Under the pieces are notes generated by a model. It was given only the letters and a program-made list of their open reading frames with translations, made no database searches and had not been told where the DNA came from. From a virus, in the IMG/VR virus record IMGVR_UViG_3300044797_000086, positions 1-48,399 of that record: a stretch of 48,399 nt of DNA; one strand, 5' to 3'. The position numbers were made by a program, and so were the translations under genes. Shown in pieces: positions 42,849 to 48,399 of this stretch (positions are counted from its first letter, which is position 1; each line of letters opens with the position of its first letter).

Positions 42849-43891
42849 CTGGGCTCTCCAGGCATTTCATCCCATGTTCGGCCATCGAGTAAGCGACCGG
42901 CGGCTTTCTTGCCGACCCGGATAATCGACCAGCGCTCGTCGATCGGATATGGCTGATCGTCTCCGCGCATTAGCTTTTGCCCGACACGTTCGTCGTATAG
43001 CCATTCCCCCCATTGTTTGAAAAAGTATGGGACGTTGGCTTTGTTGCACTGGTCGCGCAGGCTCCGTGCCCACTCGGGATTCATCGGCCGCGCTTGCTGC
43101 CCACTCTCTCCGCCGACAATCACCCAATCGACGTGAGGCTGCAGCGGGTCGCTGGTCTCGGTATAGCCTGCCTTGCTCCCGTGCCCTCTCCGTCCCGTGA
43201 GCGCGTTGATAGTCCGGTAGACGGTATTCTCGTCTGGCTCCGTCAACCTGAGGTGCTCGAGGTCGGTCGGGCCCAACAGCGGCTCTGCCGATATGCATCG
43301 TATTGCCGCTGGAGTACGGAGCAGGATCGGTACAAACTCTTCTGCTTCCTTCTGGCACGATACCGAAACGCCCTCGATGACGTTCGGTAATGGCCACACG
43401 AAGTGTCTAGCTCTCGGCTCCCCATTCAAGTGAAACTGATCAATCGTCGCCTCGATCTCATCGCGACGACCTAGTTCTATCTCTGGCGCCACAAGATAAT
43501 TGCGCCTGCGCTCTGGCCGCTTGCTCAGGTTGATATACGTGTGCTGCGGGCTAAGCGCCATCACGGCATAAAGCTGGTCGATGAATTCGTCCGGCCACCA
43601 CTCGCCGAACGCGTCGCTCATGCTCTCGACGAATATGCGCGTTGGTTTTTTCCTGCGCAGCGGCGCCAGCAGCTTCTTTTCGTCTACGACGAATGTATAG
43701 TACCTGCGATAGCCTGGCTTAAACGGAAGGCCGCTGAGGCGGAAGTTCTGCCGCTCCGCGTAACAAAACCGGCAGGCTTCGTTCACGCGCTCGCAGTGAT
43801 TTGCTGATCGCCCATTCCGCACGGCACGCAGCGCGTTCCAGGACATGCCTTCGGAGCCATCATCGCCCCTTACCCACTCTATTTTGGTCAC
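42845..43891 (-). CDS. DUF5131 (phage Gp37/Gp68-like) radical-SAM-type protein
   Basis: 348 residues from GTG at 43891 (GTGA overlap). MTKIEWVRGDDGSEGMSWNALRAV, then three Cys (Cys33, Cys40, Cys43 in HCERVNEACRFCYAE), YINLSKRPERRRNYL, ISAEPLLGPTDLEHL and WVIVGGESGQQARPMNPEWARSLRDQC match the DUF5131 family that is common in phages. It has the three-Cys motif that could hold an Fe-S cluster. The true reaction is not known; it is often paired with a three-Cys-motif partner, not seen here. Confidence 0.8.
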   Translation of the reverse strand: MTKIEWVRGDDGSEGMSWNALRAVRNGRSANHCERVNEACRFCYAERQNFRLSGLPFKPGYRRYYTFVVDEKKLLAPLRRKKPTRIFVESMSDAFGEWWPDEFIDQLYAVMALSPQHTYINLSKRPERRRNYLVAPEIELGRRDEIEATIDQFHLNGEPRARHFVWPLPNVIEGVSVSCQKEAEEFVPILLRTPAAIRCISAEPLLGPTDLEHLRLTEPDENTVYRTINALTGRRGHGSKAGYTETSDPLQPHVDWVIVGGESGQQARPMNPEWARSLRDQCNKANVPYFFKQWGEWLYDERVGQKLMRGDDQPYPIDERWSIIRVGKKAAGRLLDGRTWDEMPGEPR

Positions 43892-44064
43892 GGGTCGGGC
43901 CTTCCTTCCGGGAGAAAGACAACGGCGAGGTAAACCGCGCCTGCGATCATGCACATCAGACCGAAAGAGGCTTTTCCGACTGAATGCTCCATCGCTGCGG
44001 CAAGGATCACCCCAAGGATCGGCACCGGCAAAAAGAATAAGGCTTTCTGGATTCTCTCGTCCAT
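43888..44064 (-). CDS. Small two-helix membrane protein
   Basis: 58 residues, ending in GTGA overlap with the DUF5131 gene. MDERIQKALFFLPVPILGVILAAAMEHS and FGLMCMIAGAVYLAVVFLPEG are two hydrophobic helices. It is too short for standard gene lists but the frame is intact. No family known; no clear ribosome site. Confidence 0.5.
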   Translation of the reverse strand: MDERIQKALFFLPVPILGVILAAAMEHSVGKASFGLMCMIAGAVYLAVVFLPEGRPDP

Positions 44065-44108
44065 GGCGCGACTGCAACGTTACAGGAGGAGGAAAGTCAA
44101 ATCGGCGC

Positions 44109-44195
44109 TCATGGCAGCCATCCCCAATCCGTTCGCGCGATGCGCAAGGGTGTCCATGTGGACTCGCTCCATTCAATTTTTGTTTTTGTGCCCAT
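44109..44195 (-). pseudogene. N-terminal stub of a second DUF5131 gene
   Basis: 28 residues: MGTKTKIEWSESTWTPLRIA followed by RTDWGWLP and a stop. DUF5131 proteins usually begin M.TKIEWTDATWNP., so this is a fragment of another copy, about 0.2 kb upstream of the full-length gene. Deleted or recombined. Confidence 0.6.
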
Positions 44196-44460
44196 CCTCA
44201 TAACCCTGGTTGTAAGCCGCCCGCAGTGCGGATTCGGCCGCCGCGATCGAGTCCCGCAGATGCGCTTCCGCACGCAGTGCTCGATCCATCCATGTGCGGC
44301 CGGTCCCGTCCACGATCTGGGCGTTATTACCGCTGGCCGCGTTGACAACGGCAAGCCCAAATTTGCGCAGTTGGCCCATGATCCACGGCGTGTCGAACGG
44401 CCATCGGCTCATGTCGATGCCGGTCGCCTTCATCGCGTACTTTGGGCAGACCGCATTCAT
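44173..44460 (-). CDS. Hypothetical protein
   Basis: 95 residues (ATGA overlap with the gene upstream). DMSRWPFDTPWIMGQLRKFGLAVVNAASGNNAQIV and a C-terminal helix ALRAEAHLRDSIAAAESALRAAYNQGYEDG. Its last bases overlap the DUF5131 stub. Function unknown. Confidence 0.55.
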   Translation of the reverse strand: MNAVCPKYAMKATGIDMSRWPFDTPWIMGQLRKFGLAVVNAASGNNAQIVDGTGRTWMDRALRAEAHLRDSIAAAESALRAAYNQGYEDGHKNKN

Positions 44461-45197
44461 TTTTCGAAGACGCGCCAGTTGCCGTGCTCGGGAGGGAGTT
44501 CGGCCGCGAGCGCGTCCACCTTGTAGTCCAACCTCCCACCGTCAAACGCGGCGAGGGCGTTCTTTGCCGTGTTGCGCACGCCGTTCACCGAGTGCGTGGC
44601 CCGCAGGTGCCCCAACTGCGCCTCTGGCGACTCCTTCGTGGAGTCATCCCTGATCGTCGATTCTCGTTCCCAAATGAATCTATTTGCGAGCTGCAGGACG
44701 AATAGCGCCCGGATTTGGTCAGCCCTGATCGGGTCCCTCTCGGCAAGGATCAGATCGATGTCGTGCATGATCGCTTTCTGCTCAGTCCGGTAGATGTTGC
44801 GATGGTCCTTGATGAAGATTTCCTTCATCAGCACGATCGAGAGCCGATCGCACAGGTCCGACAGCGTCGGCAGATACTTGCGCTCACGCTTTTGCTTTTC
44901 ATCATCTTCGTATTGCGAAGGCACCCCGTGCTGCGCAATCTCACTAAACGTTCGCGTCACTCGACCTACCCTCTCAACCGGCTTGAACATCTCGCGCGAG
45001 GCAAAGAACTCCACGAACGACGGCCCCATCATCTTAATGCGGTATAACGGAACGCTGTCGCCCCTTCTTTGATCAATCGCCTCGATCACCCCATTGAAGC
45101 CCGCAATATTCTTAAGGTCTACTTCCAGTCCTTCATAAGGCACGACGTCATCCACGATTGTGACCTCGTCGCCGACTTTCGGATTCGGATCGCTCAT
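44457..45197 (-). CDS. Hypothetical protein with an N-terminal KOW/SH3-like domain
   Basis: 246 residues. N-terminal: PKVGDEVTIVDDVVPYEGLEVDLKNIAGFNGVIEAI, a small beta-barrel (KOW-like), followed by a helical region (about 95-200; DRLSIVLMKEIFIKDHRNIYRTEQKAIMHDI and IRALFVLQLANRFIWERES). C-terminus KNALAAFDGGRLDYKVDALAAEL. No named family; may bind nucleic acid. Confidence 0.6.
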   Translation of the reverse strand: MSDPNPKVGDEVTIVDDVVPYEGLEVDLKNIAGFNGVIEAIDQRRGDSVPLYRIKMMGPSFVEFFASREMFKPVERVGRVTRTFSEIAQHGVPSQYEDDEKQKRERKYLPTLSDLCDRLSIVLMKEIFIKDHRNIYRTEQKAIMHDIDLILAERDPIRADQIRALFVLQLANRFIWERESTIRDDSTKESPEAQLGHLRATHSVNGVRNTAKNALAAFDGGRLDYKVDALAAELPPEHGNWRVFEK

Positions 45198-45201
45198 CAG
45201 G

Positions 45202-45360
45202 TCACCCCTTCATCGGACACGGGCTGTTCTGGCAGAAGGCCATCAGCGGCCCCGTCGCCATCTCGCAGCGGGGGCAAACCTTCACGGACACCGGCTGAAC
45301 GTCAACGGGCTCCACCGGCTTCTGCACAGCGTTGTCGGCACGCTCCACGTAGATCGCCAC
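45202..45360 (-). CDS. Small zinc-ribbon protein
   Basis: 52 residues from GTG at 45360. VCPRCEMATGPLMAFCQNSPCPMKG gives a four-Cys zinc ribbon at the C-terminus. The stop is four bases before the next ATG. It lies in a stretch where no longer reading frame is visible on this strand. Confidence 0.55.
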   Translation of the reverse strand: MAIYVERADNAVQKPVEPVDVQPVSVKVCPRCEMATGPLMAFCQNSPCPMKG

Positions 45361-45369
45361 CGGCGGCTG

Positions 45370-45585
45370 CTATCCAATCACCCTCAGGATCACCGAGCCG
45401 CCAGCGTTCAGCTGCTCCAGCTCCGCCGGTGTCGGCTCCCACGCGCTCTCGCAGTAGCCGTCTTTGCCGTGGCGCGGATCACCGCTGGTGCGGATGGCGA
45501 GGTGACCGCAGTTGCCGTCGCTCTCCGGCTTCCAGCCGGCGGGCGCGCCGAGCCAGTGGTTAGCTTTGAGGATGCGGCGCGGGAT
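45370..45585 (-). CDS. Small phage protein without a standard start codon
   Basis: 71 residues in an intact frame: PRRILKANHWLGAPAGWKPES, CGHLAIRTSGDPRHGKDGYCESAWEPTPAELEQLNAGGSVILRVIG. The ending 'SAWEPTP.EL..LNAG....L...G' is a known small phage family that usually begins M(P)RRIL. Here the codon at that position is ATC and no ATG, GTG or TTG occurs in the frame after an upstream stop. A non-standard start, a lost start, or a sequence error are possible. It overlaps the end of the gene upstream by 26 bases, so reinitiation is plausible. Confidence 0.55.
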   Translation of the reverse strand: MPRRILKANHWLGAPAGWKPESDGNCGHLAIRTSGDPRHGKDGYCESAWEPTPAELEQLNAGGSVILRVIG

Positions 45586-45757
45586 CGTCCCGCGCTTCGA
45601 TCATCGCATTAGCGATCATATAGGCGGCCTCCGCCAGCAGCGGCGCCCATTGAGCGGTGGCGAGATGACTTGGCGGCGGCTTCAAACTCAGCAATGTGCA
45701 CATAGCCGCCTCGGCGAATTGGTCCCTCAGCGCAACGCACTCGTCCGGCGTCGCCAT
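45560..45757 (-). CDS. Small hypothetical protein
   Basis: 65 residues from ATG at 45757, sharing a base with the radical SAM stop (TGATG). MATPDECVALRDQFAEAAMC...HLATAQWAPLLAEAAYMIANAMIEA is a helical protein without a recognised motif. Confidence 0.55.
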   Translation of the reverse strand: MATPDECVALRDQFAEAAMCTLLSLKPPPSHLATAQWAPLLAEAAYMIANAMIEARDDPAPHPQS

Positions 45758-47247
45758 CACGCAATCTCCCCTGCCAGCAGCTTTCGCTTGAGTTGGTATT
45801 CCGTCATCGTGCGCACGTGGGCTGCGGTCTCGGCCCCGAACTTCTTGGTCACATGATCGGTGTACTCGAGGCTGCGGAAGAACGTCGTGAACGCGGCGTC
45901 GCGATATCCGAGCACACGGCGACCGCTGATGTGTTCGGTGTCCAGTGGCCGACAGTCGTCGTTGTGCTGGGAGAATCCACGCCATGTGGCCGGCAACGTC
46001 CAGCCTTCCTTCCGCGCCTTCGTATAGAGCGCGGATCCCGGGTAGGCCATCGTGACGTAGAAATTCGCAAAGTCTGGCATGCACTCGATCGCGAGCCGAT
46101 AGGTCTGGTCCATTGTGTGGACGTCGTCGTCGCGCAGTCCAAACATGAAATTGCCGATGACCTTAATGTCGGCGCCCTGGATGGCCTTGACGGTCCCGAC
46201 GATGTCGTCGTTGCGCAGCTGCTTTTGGGCACCGTCGCGCACGAGCGCGCTGCCGCTCTCGATGCCGAGGGCGAGCCACTGAATGCCAGCACCCCGCAGC
46301 AGCTTGAGCGTCTCTGGCTTGACCGTGTCCACTCGGGCATAGGCCCAGATGTTGAGTTTGTCGCCGAGGTTGCGGTCGATGAGTTGGTGGCAGATCTCGG
46401 TGTAGTGGGCTTTGTTGAGCACGAACATTTCGTCCGTGATCTTGAAGGTCTGCACGCCGTACTCGCGGTGCAGGAGCTCGATCTCGTCGACCACGTCTTC
46501 GGGCCGCCGCATGCGGTACCGGTTACTGTCGAACGGGGCGTTGATGCAGCAAAACCCGCATTTGTAGGGACAGCCCAGCGACGTGTAGATCGAGGCATAC
46601 GGCTGGCGCTTGGAGAGGTCGCCGAAGCATTGCCAGTTGTGGGCGCGATAGCGGTTCATGGGCAACAGGTCCCACGCGCCGTCGCCGAACTCGCGCAGGT
46701 CTTCGATCAGTGGAGCGCGCGGGCTGATCCGGACTTCGTCCCGGAAGCGAAAGGCAAGGCCGGGAATATTGTCGATGTGGCTCATGGTGGGACCCGGGCC
46801 GAGCAACTCATGCAGCATGGTCTCGATCGTGATCGCGCCCTCGCCGACGCCGACATAGTCGACCGCCTCCTCGCGCAGTGTGCGCTCGGGCAGCGCGCTA
46901 GGATGGCCGCCGACCATGATGAGGGGCGCCTTGGTGCGCTTACGCAGTTCTTTGGCGAGCTCGCCGGCGCCCCACATTTGCTGGGTGGAGGCGGAGGGCT
47001 GGTGGCCGTAGACCGCGATGCAGATCAGCCTGGTATTTAGCCCCATGGCGACGGCGGCAGTGGCCGTCTGCTCTGCGGTGCAGCCCCAGGCCTCGGCGTC
47101 GATGATGTCGACACTGAAGCCGGCGCGTCTCACGTAGCCGGCCAGCAGGCGACACCAAAGTGGGGGCTCGACCGCGATGAGGCTGTCACCGAGGGGGCCG
47201 TACACACCATGTGCGGCCATCGGATTAATTATCAATAAATCAGACAT
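45757..47247 (-). CDS. B12-binding radical SAM enzyme
   Basis: 496 residues. Residues 1 to about 150 are a cobalamin-binding Rossmann domain (LLIINPMAAHGVYGPLG, LICIAVYGHQPSASTQQMW, PLIMVGGHPSALPE). The radical SAM cluster is Cys226-x3-Cys230-x2-Cys233 (SLGCPYKCGFCC), followed by the TIM-barrel strands (FKITDEMFVLNKAHYTEIC, LNIWAYARVDTVKPETLKLL, WLALGIESGSALVRDG). This class performs methylations or rearrangements at unreactive carbons. In this cluster a sugar C-methylation or ring change is a possible role. A start overlaps the HNH gene (8 bases). Confidence 0.85.
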   Translation of the reverse strand: MSDLLIINPMAAHGVYGPLGDSLIAVEPPLWCRLLAGYVRRAGFSVDIIDAEAWGCTAEQTATAAVAMGLNTRLICIAVYGHQPSASTQQMWGAGELAKELRKRTKAPLIMVGGHPSALPERTLREEAVDYVGVGEGAITIETMLHELLGPGPTMSHIDNIPGLAFRFRDEVRISPRAPLIEDLREFGDGAWDLLPMNRYRAHNWQCFGDLSKRQPYASIYTSLGCPYKCGFCCINAPFDSNRYRMRRPEDVVDEIELLHREYGVQTFKITDEMFVLNKAHYTEICHQLIDRNLGDKLNIWAYARVDTVKPETLKLLRGAGIQWLALGIESGSALVRDGAQKQLRNDDIVGTVKAIQGADIKVIGNFMFGLRDDDVHTMDQTYRLAIECMPDFANFYVTMAYPGSALYTKARKEGWTLPATWRGFSQHNDDCRPLDTEHISGRRVLGYRDAAFTTFFRSLEYTDHVTKKFGAETAAHVRTMTEYQLKRKLLAGEIA

Positions 47248-47716
47248 GCTCGGCCCCTTTCGAGAGGTTTTCTAATGCCCATAATGGCTGCAGGTTGCTG
47301 TAGTGAGACGCAGCAACGAATTGTTGCCTGTCGGTCAGATCAAATGAAGCCAGCGGTCGTCGATGATCAATGTGCCAGCATCCCTGCTCGCGTCCCCAGT
47401 TGCCCCATGACATTCCAGGCATAAACTGCGCTTCGATATGCTGCTTAAATTGCTCAATCGAGCAACCAAGATCGCGAACGGCCGAACCGTTCCGATAACC
47501 ACCTTTGATCGCAAGATATAACCGAGTTCGCAAGGCCGTTCGAAGCCTATAAGCAAGCTGGCCGCCTTCCTTGATTTTGCGCAGCCTCAACTCGGCACGT
47601 TTTCTGTTGTGTTTAGCCCTCTTCTCCGCCGTTGATCGCCTATTTCGTTTCGTCCGTTCCTGCCGGCACACTATACAGCGATTGCCGGCTACCAGCCTCT
47701 CTGCAATATGCCCCAT
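47240..47716 (-). CDS. HNH homing endonuclease (T4-type), probably the second half of a frameshifted protein
   Basis: 158 residues. HNH core CWHIDHRRPLASFDLTDRQQFVAASHYSNLQPLWALENLSKG with a preceding zinc-binding part (GNRCIVCRQERTKRNRR). Its N-terminus GHIAERLVAGNRCIVC is the natural continuation of FTGVPCVN in the HNH frame immediately upstream; an extra G in the run GGGG (at about 47714-47717) would break a once continuous protein. It could also be two genes with an overlap. Confidence 0.75.
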   Translation of the reverse strand: MGHIAERLVAGNRCIVCRQERTKRNRRSTAEKRAKHNRKRAELRLRKIKEGGQLAYRLRTALRTRLYLAIKGGYRNGSAVRDLGCSIEQFKQHIEAQFMPGMSWGNWGREQGCWHIDHRRPLASFDLTDRQQFVAASHYSNLQPLWALENLSKGAEHV

Positions 47717-48017
47717 TCACACAAGGAACACCGGTGAAGTAGCGTTTTTCCCCACGTTCCACGGCTTGCTTGCAAAACTGATGATGCTGCGTTCCTTCAT
47801 AGAGATGGCCCGGTCGAACGCACTTCAAATTATCGCACGTGTGCAATACGTCTTGCGTTGGCCATTTTCCGGCGTGCAGAAACCATGCGACGCGCGAAAT
47901 CTTTTGCGCCCTTCCGTTAACGCCAAATCGCAAACAAGCTCCGCCGATCCAATTCCAGCACGTATCCGTCTTTCGGACCTTTTCCCAAAACTTCTCGGCT
48001 AATGGTCGTCGTCGCAT
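47640..48017 (-). CDS. HNH homing endonuclease (HNH_3-type)
   Basis: 125 residues from ATG at 48017, which makes a TGATG overlap with the stub upstream. FWEKVRKTDTCWNWIGGACLRFG, RVAWFLHAGKWPTQDVLHTCDNLKCVRPGHLYEGT is a complete HNH_3 core; then RGEKRYFTGVPCVN (zinc-finger-like start) before the frame diverges. See the entry at 47240-47716. Confidence 0.75.
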   Translation of the reverse strand: MRRRPLAEKFWEKVRKTDTCWNWIGGACLRFGVNGRAQKISRVAWFLHAGKWPTQDVLHTCDNLKCVRPGHLYEGTQHHQFCKQAVERGEKRYFTGVPCVNGAYCREAGSRQSLYSVPAGTDETK

Positions 48018-48076
48018 CACACGAAGCCGCAAGATGGATTGACGATGAGAAGATCAATCAAATGCCGGTCGCTCAT
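48017..48076 (-). pseudogene. N-terminal stub of a radical SAM gene
   Basis: 19 residues, MSDRHLIDLLIVNPSCGFV, with ATGA at its start and a stop that overlaps the HNH start. The downstream radical SAM protein begins MSDLLIINPMAAHG. It appears that an original gene start was separated from its body by the insertion of endonuclease genes, or that a different copy was cut. Confidence 0.5.
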
Positions 48077-48372
48077 TTTGGGCACACCATCGCCGGCTGC
48101 TCCGGCCGCCACCCGTCGGCGAAGTGGAGCCACACAAATCCTGGCATGCCCGCGGCCCAGAAGCGTGCCGGCGATCCGGCGATTGTCTGGCCGGTCACTG
48201 GCCGCGATTCCGTCCAGTTCTCGCAGTTGTTGGGCTCCCAGGCCATGCCGCTGTCGATGTCTTTCGTGAGCCTGCAGACCTTGCTGTTGTCGGTGCAGCG
48301 GGTGATCCACTCGCCGGCGATCGCCAGCTTGGAGCCTGCATACGGCGGGTTGATCAAAGGACTCTCTGGCAT
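48073..48372 (-). CDS. Small cysteine protein, paralogue of the gene at 34346
   Basis: 99 residues from the ATG at 48372; the frame stays open to the window edge, so the true start may be further upstream. GEWITRCTDNSKVCRLTKDIDSGMAWEPNNCENW and the end FADGWRPEQPAMVC match the order GEWVT..VC.L...GM.W...C.NW...GWRP of the protein at 34346-34597. Unknown function. Confidence 0.6.
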   Translation of the reverse strand: MPESPLINPPYAGSKLAIAGEWITRCTDNSKVCRLTKDIDSGMAWEPNNCENWTESRPVTGQTIAGSPARFWAAGMPGFVWLHFADGWRPEQPAMVCPK

Positions 48373-48399
48373 CTCGTGGTGCTGCTTGGGTCCGAAGGC

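Noticed and set aside
45793-47040. 415-residue plus-strand reading frame
   Set aside because: Antisense to the B12 radical SAM enzyme, whose motifs are complete.

Overview
The window is most simply read as part of a tailed-phage genome (or a prophage-like region) from a high-GC, probably alphaproteobacterial host. The evidence for a phage is an almost unbroken virion module: a DUF2213 prohead protease, a scaffold, a Gp24-type cement protein, a DUF2184 major capsid protein, a DUF4054 head-tail protein, an HK97-gp10-like protein, tail fibres and a LIC_12616-type tail terminator. The host guess rests on the GC-rich codon use and on resemblance of several small proteins to ones I associate with rhizobial phages; it is inference. 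No portal, terminase, integrase, polymerase, tRNA gene or CRISPR array was seen, so those phage functions must lie outside the window.

Region 1 (1-24.6 kb, all minus strand, read right to left) is the virion module. It begins with a Nudix domain fused to the prohead protease, followed by a small HTH regulator with a candidate operator, scaffold, cement protein and major capsid protein, then a strong intrinsic terminator. Next come head-tail genes, a four-helix membrane protein (holin candidate), small membrane proteins and a glycosyltransferase-like gene, and then a large tail-fibre/decoration block. That block holds a 14-residue-repeat protein with about 31 repeats, a collagen-like/beta-helix fibre containing a perfect 2 x 99-bp repeat, a sulfotransferase and a beta-propeller-like fibre broken by a frameshift. 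The tail terminator runs off the left edge.

Region 2 (24.7-31 kb) carries two paralogous GT9-like glycosyltransferases, a CgeB/GT4-like glycosyltransferase related to the one at 14.3-15.4 kb, a PAPS-reductase-family protein, a resolvase-like DNA-binding protein and short plus-strand islands of small genes.

Region 3 (31-48.4 kb, mostly minus strand) is the most unusual. A sugar-modification gene set is interleaved with six homing endonucleases (two GIY-YIG, four HNH). The set contains a Fe(II)/2-oxoglutarate dioxygenase, a SAM methyltransferase, a short-chain NAD-dependent epimerase/dehydratase, a ColD-like PLP enzyme with His in place of the catalytic Lys, the alpha and beta chains of a compact thiamine-diphosphate enzyme, and a B12-binding radical SAM enzyme. 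Many neighbouring genes share 4-base stop/start overlaps, which points to long translationally coupled operons. My leading hypothesis is that the phage makes an unusual (possibly branched-chain, 3-deoxy) sugar and transfers and further modifies it, either on its own virion or DNA or on the host surface. Short N-terminal stubs of radical SAM, DUF5131 and fibre genes next to or upstream of full-length relatives suggest repeated recombination, some of it probably driven by the homing endonucleases.
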